From Niveispirillum sp. (GTDB lineage Bacteria; Pseudomonadota; Alphaproteobacteria; Azospirillales; Azospirillaceae): 5,076 nt of DNA. The notes beneath the pieces were generated by a model, which was not told the origin of the DNA, did not search any database, and saw nothing but the letters and a program-made list of their open reading frames with translations. Both the position numbers and the translations under genes were made by a program. Below are positions 1 through 5,076 of the stretch, piece by piece. The number at the start of each line of letters is the position of its first letter. The first letter of the stretch is position 1. The stretch is taken from positions 850 through 5,925 of the forward strand of contig JAEMSB010000314.1 in the NCBI GenBank assembly GCA_016463045.1, in the 5' to 3' direction.

Positions 1-251
1 GTCAGATGCAGGGTCGAACGCTGCGCCCAGAGTTTCACCAGGCTGCGATCCTGATAAAGCGCGCGGTCGATATCGCCATTCGCCGCCCCCGCCGCGCTGC
101 GCGCCCGCAATTGCAGGATGGCGGCGGAATGGACCTGCGCCTGCGCCCCAATCAAGGTACGCGCCGCAATCAGCGCATCCGCCGCGGGCTGTGTCAGGTG
201 CTGACGGTTCAGCCGGAAGGACAGCGCCTGCGGCAGTGTAATCGCGGTCAT
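1..251 (-). CDS. Winged-helix DNA-binding protein, HTH_42 / AlkZ-like family (5' part only)
   Basis: Only the first 83 codons are present; the gene continues past the left edge. The visible part has the N-terminal signature of the HTH_42 (YcaQ / AlkZ-like) family: LNRQHL near residues 14-19, IGAQAQVHSAAILQLRAR near 34-51, and LVKLWAQRSTLHL near 71-83. The last matches the family's conserved W-x-QR-x-T-H block. Known members include AlkZ and YcaQ, DNA glycosylases that act on alkylated or cross-linked DNA; many relatives are uncharacterised, and the catalytic region is not visible here, so the biochemical role is open. Two ATG codons lie in tandem (254 and 251). An AGGA at 258-261 is 3 bases from the first and 6 from the second, so I chose 251. 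A further in-frame ATG at 272 has no good ribosome site. It lies 73 bases after ccmI in the same direction and could be co-transcribed, but it has no known link to cytochrome c maturation. Confidence 0.82.
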   Translation of the reverse strand, partial: MTAITLPQALSFRLNRQHLTQPAADALIAARTLIGAQAQVHSAAILQLRARSAAGAANGDIDRALYQDRSLVKLWAQRSTLHL

Positions 252-324
252 CATGGGTCCTGCGGGTCGCATTGATACCGCAGGATGCTCCAGATGCACC
301 TCAAGAACAATAGGGGAACAGACC
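252..324 (-). other. Intergenic gap between ccmI and the winged-helix gene
   Basis: These 73 bases hold no gene. They contain the inverted repeat at 258-285 and the ribosome site at 258-261. I see no T-run terminator after ccmI. No convincing sigma-70-type promoter is visible either: a TTGAGG-like box and a TATCAA-like box exist but are about 21 bases apart. The gap therefore gives no clear evidence that the winged-helix gene is transcribed separately from ccm. Confidence 0.5.
258..285 (-). promoter_or_regulatory. Perfect 8-bp inverted repeat covering the Shine-Dalgarno site of the winged-helix gene
   Basis: TCCTGCGG at 258-265 is the exact reverse complement of CCGCAGGA at 278-285, with a 12-base loop. 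In the minus-strand transcript the second arm contains the AGGA ribosome site just before the ATG pair, and the first arm supplies the matching UCCU. A folded stem would therefore hide the site. No T-run follows on either strand, so it does not look like an intrinsic terminator. The repeat is seen directly; a role in translation control, or as a protein-binding palindrome, is inference. Confidence 0.5.
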
Positions 325-1731
325 TTACTTCAGGCTATCCATCCGCCGTTGCAGTTCCGGTCGCTGCGGCGCGTCGGCGGGAAGCTGTTTCAGCAGCCGC
401 CCCCACAGATCGCGCGCGCGGTCATTTTTGCCCTCGTTCGCGGCCTGCTGCCCCAGGTAATAGAGCGCCTGTGGATTGTCGGGCGCCAGGTCCAGAACCT
501 TGGCCATGGCGTCCAGGAATTCTGGACTGCCCTGGGTCTGCGCATCGTCGGGGGCCGTCAGGCGCGACAGGTCCAGCCAGGCCGCCAACCGCTTGGGATC
601 GGCCTTCACGGCCCCGCGCAGCGCGTCGCGTGCGGCGTCCAGGTTGCCCTGCACCTCCCGCGCGCGGGCCAGCCGCATCCAGCCATCGGCATCGCCGGGA
701 TTATCCTTCAGCTTGGCCTGCAACCCATCCACCATGCTGTTGATGGTGGCCTGCTGATCCTGCTGGCTCATCCCTGCCATGGCCTGCATCTGTTCGGGCG
801 ACAGGGCGGGGGCGGCCCCGCCACCACTCGGCACCGCCGCCGGCGGCGGAGCGCTGGCCGGCTTGGGCGATGGGGTGATGGCGATGGGGTCCAGGCCCAC
901 CTGGGTGGCGGCATCATGGATGCGCGCCCGTACCGTGGGCAGCCAGGGTGCATCGGCGGGGCTGTCGGCAACCAGGGCGGTCCAGCGGTCAAGCGCACCG
1001 CGAATATCGCCCGCCTGAATACGCGCCATGCCCAGGTAATAGCGGGCGCGCGCATCCATGGCGTCGGCGGCAACCGCCTCGGTGAACAGCCGCACCGCCT
1101 CTTCCCCCACCACGCCATCGGCAGCGACGGTCAAGGCCTCGGCCAGCGCACCCTGCACACTGCCATTACCGGGCGACAGGCGCAGGACCTGACGCCAGGC
1201 ATTGACGGCATCGGCGGGCCGGCTCATGGCGCCATAGGTCTGGGCCAGCAGGCCCCAGGCACCGACATCATCGGGATTTTCCTTCAACCCCGCTTCCAGC
1301 TTGGCTACGGCCTCCATCACCTGCGGCGGCACCGGCGCCTCTGGCGGGCGGGTGGCGAAGGGCACTGCTGGCAGGTTGGGCTGGCCCAGCGGCAGATAAA
1401 CGCCCAGCGCCGCCAGCGGCAGCAGCAACGTCACCACCAGGGCCGTACGCTGGGCCGGCTTGGCGCTGCCGCTCGCCTTGGTGGCCGCCGATGCCTCATC
1501 CGCGACGGACAGCAGGCGGCGGCCCACCTCGGCCCGGGCGGCGCGCGCCTGATCATCGGACAGGATGCCGCGTTTCAGGTCGCGCTCGATCTCCGCCACC
1601 TGTGCGGCATAGACGCCGCGCGCAAACTCTGCCGCCCCTTCCAGCGGGGGCGGAGGGCGCAGCAGGGTGCGCAGCAGGGGCAGCAGGGCCAGCGCCGTCA
1701 GGGCGGCCGCGACCAGCCAGAAACCGATCAT
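325..1731 (-). CDS. ccmI: Cytochrome c maturation protein CcmI (CycH-type), TPR apocytochrome chaperone
   Basis: The 468-residue product binds apocytochrome c in the periplasm and delivers it to the CcmF/CcmH ligation complex. It has the CcmI layout: a membrane segment at about 2-20, a cytoplasmic loop with a coiled-coil-like charged stretch (about 32-75, including YAAQVAEIERDLKRG), a second membrane segment at about 96-115, then a large periplasmic part. That part holds a first TPR block (about 140-274), an Ala/Pro/Gly-rich linker (about 286-310), and a second TPR block (about 330-468). The two blocks are visibly related, both carrying YYLG and PADAP at matching places. The start ATG at 1731 overlaps the ccmH stop in ATGA, indicating translational coupling, and is preceded by a G-rich stretch. 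In E. coli the CcmI domain is fused to the C-terminus of CcmH; here they are separate genes. It is the last recognised ccm gene of the operon in this window. Confidence 0.95.
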   Translation of the reverse strand: MIGFWLVAAALTALALLPLLRTLLRPPPPLEGAAEFARGVYAAQVAEIERDLKRGILSDDQARAARAEVGRRLLSVADEASAATKASGSAKPAQRTALVVTLLLPLAALGVYLPLGQPNLPAVPFATRPPEAPVPPQVMEAVAKLEAGLKENPDDVGAWGLLAQTYGAMSRPADAVNAWRQVLRLSPGNGSVQGALAEALTVAADGVVGEEAVRLFTEAVAADAMDARARYYLGMARIQAGDIRGALDRWTALVADSPADAPWLPTVRARIHDAATQVGLDPIAITPSPKPASAPPPAAVPSGGGAAPALSPEQMQAMAGMSQQDQQATINSMVDGLQAKLKDNPGDADGWMRLARAREVQGNLDAARDALRGAVKADPKRLAAWLDLSRLTAPDDAQTQGSPEFLDAMAKVLDLAPDNPQALYYLGQQAANEGKNDRARDLWGRLLKQLPADAPQRPELQRRMDSLK

Positions 1732-2249
1732 CGCCCAACCCCCGGCTTGTCATCATTCAATAAAGCAGTCAGCCGCGCCTCTTCCTCCGCCGTCAGGGCG
1801 GGGGCCGGCATGGTATCCACATCCCGGCGGCGCTGGCGCATATAAAGGGCTGTGCCAAACCCGGCCAGCAGCAGCAGGGCGAACGGCCCGCCCCAAAGCA
1901 GGGCCGTGTAACCTGTTACCGGCGGGCGCAGCAGCACGAAATCACCATAGCGGTCATGGACATAGGCCAGGACCTGTTCATTGCTGTCCCCAGCCACCAG
2001 CCGTTCGCGCACCAGCACGCGCAGGTCGCGGGCCAGATCGGCATTGCTGTCATCAATGGACTGATTCTGACAGACCAGACAGCGCAATTCCTTGGAAATC
2101 TCCCGCGCGCGGGCCTCCATCACGGGATCGGCCAGTTTCTCGTCCGGCATCACCGCCAGGGCGGGAAGGGAAAAGGTGGCGGCTAGCACGGTGGCGGCCA
2201 TCCAGCCTGCCGCCCGTTTCGTCATCCCGGCGAAAGCCCCACCCCTCAT
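1728..2249 (-). CDS. ccmH: Cytochrome c maturation thiol-disulfide protein CcmH (CycL-type)
   Basis: The 173-residue product is a membrane-anchored periplasmic protein that keeps the haem-binding cysteines of apocytochrome c reduced, with CcmG, and joins CcmF and CcmI in the ligation complex. A signal peptide covers about residues 9-33 (ending LPALA). The family motif LRCLVCQNQSIDDSNADLA follows at about 55-73, with the redox cysteines at 57 and 60. DLRVLVRERL and a YGDFVLLRPP block (about 101-110) come next, then one membrane helix at about 114-137 and a short cytoplasmic tail. The length fits the short CcmH type without a TPR domain. The ATG at 2249 overlaps the ccmG stop by four bases and has GGGAG eight bases upstream, so I keep it. 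An alternative ATG at 2225 would give a more typical signal peptide beginning MTKRAAGW and cannot be excluded. The 3' end overlaps ccmI by four bases. Confidence 0.95.
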   Translation of the reverse strand: MRGGAFAGMTKRAAGWMAATVLAATFSLPALAVMPDEKLADPVMEARAREISKELRCLVCQNQSIDDSNADLARDLRVLVRERLVAGDSNEQVLAYVHDRYGDFVLLRPPVTGYTALLWGGPFALLLLAGFGTALYMRQRRRDVDTMPAPALTAEEEARLTALLNDDKPGVGR

Positions 2250-2791
2250 TTCGACAGCTCCCGGATCATGGGCAGGATCTTTTCGTCCACGTCGAACGGC
2301 ATCAGCGGCCCGACATGGCGGTAGCGCACGCGGCCCTGGCGGTCGATGACATAGGTTTCCGGCACGCCATAGACGCCGAAATCGATGGCCACACGCCCAT
2401 CCTTGTCGGCACCGATAGAGGTGTACGGGTTGCCCATCTGCGCCAGGAAGGCCTTCGCCGCGTCCGGCTTGTCCTTGTAATTGATGGCGTGGATGGTCAC
2501 GCCCTGCTCATTGGCCAGCCGCATCAGCAGCGGATGTTCCACGCGGCAGGGCGCGCACCAGCTGGCGAAGACATTGATCAGCTGCACCTTGCCCGTCAGG
2601 TCGGCATTGGACAGGCCCTTCTCCCCCTCCGACAGGCCCGGCAGGGCGAAGACCGGCGCCGGCTTGTCGATCAGCATGGAGGGCAGGATCGACGGGTCGC
2701 GGGTCAGGCCCAGCGCGAAATAGCCGCCCAGGATCAGAAAGACAGCCAGCGGCAACAGCAGCAGCAGGCGGTGACGGGTAACGGCGCTCAT
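2246..2791 (-). CDS. ccmG: Thiol:disulfide interchange protein CcmG / DsbE
   Basis: The 181-residue product is a membrane-anchored periplasmic thioredoxin-like reductant. It receives electrons from the inner-membrane thiol transporter (CcdA or DsbD, not in this window) and passes them towards CcmH and apocytochrome c. One N-terminal membrane helix lies at about 8-28. It is followed by the family's RDPSILPSMLIDKPAPVF stretch (about 31-48), a thioredoxin fold with NVFASWCAPC (active cysteines 79 and 82), and the cis-proline loop YGVPETYVID (Pro 144). The frame stays open 67 codons further upstream into ccmF, but that extension has no ccmG character, while the chosen ATG gives the usual family length. 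The start lies 10 bases after the ccmF stop; the upstream TAAGAG, which includes that stop, is only a weak ribosome site, suggesting coupling to ccmF translation. The stop overlaps ccmH. Confidence 0.96.
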   Translation of the reverse strand: MSAVTRHRLLLLLPLAVFLILGGYFALGLTRDPSILPSMLIDKPAPVFALPGLSEGEKGLSNADLTGKVQLINVFASWCAPCRVEHPLLMRLANEQGVTIHAINYKDKPDAAKAFLAQMGNPYTSIGADKDGRVAIDFGVYGVPETYVIDRQGRVRYRHVGPLMPFDVDEKILPMIRELSK

Positions 2792-2801
2792 GCTGATGCT
2801 C

Positions 2802-4790
2802 TTATTCGGCGGGTTGCAGGGCGGGAGCGACGGGGGCCGCGCGGCGGGACGGAACCCCCACCCGCAACCGCCGGTCAGACAGGCTGAGACAGCCGCCCAG
2901 CACCATGACCAGCGACCCGATCCAGATCCAAGGCACCAGCGGATGGTGATAGAGCCGGACCACCCAGCCGCCGCCCCCCGGATTTTCTTCACCCAGAACG
3001 ATGTAGAGGTCGGAATAGAAGGTGGTGTGGATGGCGGCTTCCGTGGTCTGCATCTTGGCCACCGGATACCAACGGCGTTCCGCCGTCAGCGTGGCGATCT
3101 GACGACCATCGCGGCTGACGTTGAAATGGCCCATTTCCGTACGGTAATTGGCGATGTTCAGGTCCTCGACCTTGTCCAGGCCCAGTTCGTAGCCGGCGAT
3201 GCTGGCCTTGTCGCCCAGCTTCATCACCCGCACATCCTCGGCCAGCCAGAAGGTGGTGCCCACCATGCCGGCAATGGCGATGCCCATGCCGGCATGCGCC
3301 ACCGCCGTGCCCCAGGCACCCAGCGGCAGGCCCCTGGCGCGGGACAGGCTGTCGGCCAGCGGCACCCGGAACAGCTTCACGCGTTCGGCCACTTCCCAGA
3401 CGGCACCGAACCCCGCCCAGGCGGCCATGGCGATGCCGACCAGCGCCATCACCGGCTTCACGCCCGCCAGCCACAAGGCCAGCATCACCGACAGCAGGGT
3501 CAGCAGCGCCACCACCCACATGCGCGACAGCACACCCGGCAGATCCGCCCGCTTCCACGGCATGAACGGGCCCAGCGCCATCACCAGGATCAGCGGGATG
3601 GTCAGAAACGGCGTGATGAAGTTGTAATAGGGCGCGCCCACCGATATCTTGTGCCCGAACGCATCCAGAAGCAGCGGCATCAGGGTGCCGATCAGCACCA
3701 CCGCCGCCGATACCGACAGCAGCAGATTGTTCAGCACCAACGCGCCTTCCCGGCTCAGCGGCGCGAACAGACCGCCGATCTTCAACGCGTGCGCCCGCAG
3801 CGCGAACAGCAGCAGCCCGCCGCCGGTGGCCAGGATCAGCAGGCCCAGCACCGCCACCCCGCGCTGCGGATCAACGGCAAAGGCATGGACAGAAGTCAGC
3901 ACGCCCGACCGCACCAGGAAGGTGCCCAACAGCGACAGGGAGAAGGTGAGGATGGCCAGCAGGATGGTCCAGGTCTTCAGCGCATCTCGCTTTTCCACCA
4001 CGATGGCGGAATGCAGCAAGGCGGTGCCGGCCAGCCAGGGCAACAGGGAGGCATTTTCCACCGGGTCCCACATCCACCAGCCGCCCCAGCCCAGCTCGTA
4101 ATAGGCCCACCAAGACCCCATCGCGATGCCCATGGTCAGCGAGGTCCAGGCCACCAGCGTCCAGGGCCGCACCCATCGGCCCCAGGCGGGGTCAACCCGC
4201 CCTTCGATCAAGGCGCCGACCGCGAAGGAGAAGGCCACGGAGAAACCGACATAACCCAGATAGAGGAAGGGGGGATGGAAGGCCAGACCGGGGTCCTGCA
4301 ACAGCGGGTTCAGGTCATTCCCGTCGAACGGCGCCGGATAGACGCGGGCGAACGGATTGCTGGTCACCAGGATGAACAGCAGGAACCCGACCCCGATCAA
4401 GCCCTGCACGCCCAGCACGCGGGCCTTCAGCGTCGGCGGGATATTGCGCCCGAACCCGGCCACCGCCGCCCCGAACAGGGCCAGCATGAAGACCCAGAGC
4501 AGCATGGAACCCTCATGGTTCCCCCAGACGCCCGCCACCTTGTACAGCATGGGCTTCAGGCTGTGGCTGTTATTCACCACATTCAGGACGGAGAAGTCGG
4601 AAACGACATGCGCCTGCATCAGGGCCGCGAACGAGATGGTGATGGCAGCCAGCTGCGCGAACGCCGCCATCCGCCCCGTCTCCATCCAGGCCACATCCCG
4701 CCGGGCCGCCCCCACCAAGGGCATCACCGACTGCGCCACCGCCAGCAGCAGGGCCAGAACCAGGGCGTAATGTCCGATCTCGGGGATCAT
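2802..4790 (-). CDS. ccmF: Cytochrome c haem lyase subunit CcmF (CycK-type)
   Basis: The 662-residue polytopic membrane protein takes haem from CcmE and helps form its thioether bonds to apocytochrome c. It has well over ten hydrophobic segments. The tryptophan-rich WWD signature, GWGGWWMWDPVENASLLPWL, is at about 234-253. Four histidines match the positions known as haem ligands in E. coli CcmF: 172 (in FHPPFLYLGY), 260 (LLHS), 302 (SVHAFA) and 499 (AHAGMG). A periplasmic domain spans about 518-612, before a last membrane helix at about 616-636. The length fits the family. I chose the ATG at 4790 because MIPEIGHYAL is the standard CcmF N-terminus and GAG lies six bases upstream; an in-frame TTG at 4814 would add eight residues without family similarity. 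It follows ccmE by 43 bases and precedes ccmG by 10. Confidence 0.97.
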   Translation of the reverse strand: MIPEIGHYALVLALLLAVAQSVMPLVGAARRDVAWMETGRMAAFAQLAAITISFAALMQAHVVSDFSVLNVVNNSHSLKPMLYKVAGVWGNHEGSMLLWVFMLALFGAAVAGFGRNIPPTLKARVLGVQGLIGVGFLLFILVTSNPFARVYPAPFDGNDLNPLLQDPGLAFHPPFLYLGYVGFSVAFSFAVGALIEGRVDPAWGRWVRPWTLVAWTSLTMGIAMGSWWAYYELGWGGWWMWDPVENASLLPWLAGTALLHSAIVVEKRDALKTWTILLAILTFSLSLLGTFLVRSGVLTSVHAFAVDPQRGVAVLGLLILATGGGLLLFALRAHALKIGGLFAPLSREGALVLNNLLLSVSAAVVLIGTLMPLLLDAFGHKISVGAPYYNFITPFLTIPLILVMALGPFMPWKRADLPGVLSRMWVVALLTLLSVMLALWLAGVKPVMALVGIAMAAWAGFGAVWEVAERVKLFRVPLADSLSRARGLPLGAWGTAVAHAGMGIAIAGMVGTTFWLAEDVRVMKLGDKASIAGYELGLDKVEDLNIANYRTEMGHFNVSRDGRQIATLTAERRWYPVAKMQTTEAAIHTTFYSDLYIVLGEENPGGGGWVVRLYHHPLVPWIWIGSLVMVLGGCLSLSDRRLRVGVPSRRAAPVAPALQPAE

Positions 4791-4812
4791 GTCCGTCTCG
4801 CTGCTTGACCGC

Positions 4813-4833
4813 AAAAACCTGACAAAAGGTCAG
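4813..4833 (-). terminator. Short terminator-like hairpin in the ccmE-ccmF gap
   Basis: On the minus strand, directly after the ccmE stop, CTGAC (4833-4829) pairs perfectly with GTCAG (4823-4819) around a five-base CTTTT loop. One G and then TTTTT (4817-4813) follow. That is the order of an intrinsic terminator, but the stem has only five pairs, three of them G-C, so it is weak. Because ccmF follows at once, it is more likely a partial attenuator, an RNA 3'-end stabiliser after processing, or chance, than a full stop of transcription. Confidence 0.35.
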
Positions 4834-5076
4834 TTACTTCCCCGCCTCATAGACCGGCTTGCCCGGCAATTCCGGCTTGAACTGGCCCGATGCTTTCAGG
4901 GCGTCGGCCACTTCCTTGGGCATGTATTTCTCATCATGCTTGGCCAGCACCTCCGACGCCACGAACACGCCGTCGGAGCCAAGCCGCCCTTCGACCAGCA
5001 CGCCTTGCCCCTCGCGGAACAGGTCCGGCAAGGGGCGGTCGGTGGTGATCGTCACGGAATGGGCCGTATCGGTGAT
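4834..5076 (-). CDS. ccmE: Periplasmic haem chaperone CcmE (CycJ-type), 3' part only
   Basis: The last 80 codons and the stop are present; the N-terminal membrane anchor and start lie beyond the right edge. CcmE is a membrane-tethered OB-fold protein that binds haem covalently through a histidine and carries it to CcmF. The visible part covers the end of the beta barrel (LPDLFREGQGVLVEGRLG and FVASEVLAKH), then the haem-binding motif HDEKYMPKEV, with the covalent His codon at 4936-4938 and the conserved Tyr four residues later. A flexible C-terminal tail ending YEAGK follows. The frame is open without a break from the window edge; an apparent GTG start at 5055 is an internal valine. It is the first ccm gene seen in this window and precedes ccmF by 43 bases in the same direction. 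Confidence 0.95.
   Translation of the reverse strand: MTDTAHSVTITTDRPLPDLFREGQGVLVEGRLGSDGVFVASEVLAKHDEKYMPKEVADALKASGQFKPELPGKPVYEAGK

Noticed and set aside
266..320. A possible promoter with a long spacer (TTGAGG ... TATCAA) of the kind used by MerR-family regulators.
   Set aside because: The spacer is about 21 bases, the -10 match is partial, and no clear regulator dyad lies between the boxes.
1657..1697. CAGCAGGG-like repeated runs.
   Set aside because: They encode the Leu-rich first membrane helix of CcmI through CTG codons; the repetition follows from protein composition and codon bias. The similar run near 2745-2770 is the CcmG anchor.
253..1845. A 530-codon open frame on the plus strand opposite ccmI and the end of ccmH.
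   Set aside because: Same reason: a low-complexity Gln/Arg/Gly-rich product with no recognisable domain, opposite a well-supported gene and crossing a gene junction.
2792..2992. A 67-codon upstream extension of the ccmG frame.
   Set aside because: It overlaps the ccmF C-terminus, is rich in Trp, Cys, Gly and Ser unlike CcmG, and the internal ATG at 2791 gives a standard CcmG of 181 residues with a membrane anchor.
2790..4808. A 672-codon open frame on the plus strand opposite ccmF.
   Set aside because: It lies opposite an unmistakable CcmF, and its product is dominated by Gln, His, Arg and Gly, as expected from reading GC-rich codons backwards. No domain is recognisable.
1..5076. tRNA or rRNA genes, CRISPR arrays, insertion sequences, attachment sites.
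   Set aside because: Nothing of this kind was seen; almost the whole window is filled by the six genes.

Overview
This window carries the distal part of a System I cytochrome c maturation (Ccm) operon, read entirely from the minus strand. From right to left the genes are ccmE (3' part only), ccmF, ccmG, ccmH and ccmI. A fifth-to-sixth position gene follows in the same direction: the 5' part of a winged-helix protein of the HTH_42 / AlkZ-like family, which runs off the left edge. The DNA is GC-rich with strong third-position G/C use. The split of CcmH and CcmI into two proteins, a CcmI with two TPR blocks, and the Azospirillum-like character of the proteins point to an alphaproteobacterium, probably Rhodospirillales or a close relative. 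That placement is an inference from protein character, not from a search.

Layout: 4834-5076 is the C-terminal 80 residues of the haem chaperone CcmE, including the haem-binding His and Tyr. A 43-base gap (4791-4833) holds a small hairpin followed by five T, directly after the ccmE stop. 2802-4790 is CcmF, the haem ligation membrane protein. After a 10-base gap, 2246-2791 is the thioredoxin-like CcmG. It overlaps ccmH (1728-2249) by four bases, and ccmH overlaps ccmI (325-1731) by four bases, both through ATGA. A noncoding stretch of about 70 bases (252-324) follows, containing a perfect 8-base inverted repeat that covers the Shine-Dalgarno site of the next gene. The winged-helix gene begins at 251.

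The five Ccm proteins act as one pathway in the cytoplasmic membrane and periplasm. CcmE carries haem through a covalent His bond and hands it to CcmF. CcmG and CcmH pass reducing power to the CXXCH cysteines of apocytochrome c. CcmI binds apocytochrome through its TPR domain and presents it to CcmF and CcmH. The earlier genes (ccmA, ccmB, ccmC, ccmD) are not in the window, nor is the operon promoter. Core gene content is ordinary. The points worth a second look are small: the hairpin over the start of the winged-helix gene, the terminator-like hairpin between ccmE and ccmF, a possible repeat remnant at the ccmH start, and the duplicated TPR half of CcmI. I see no sign of a new defence, mobile or biosynthetic system here.
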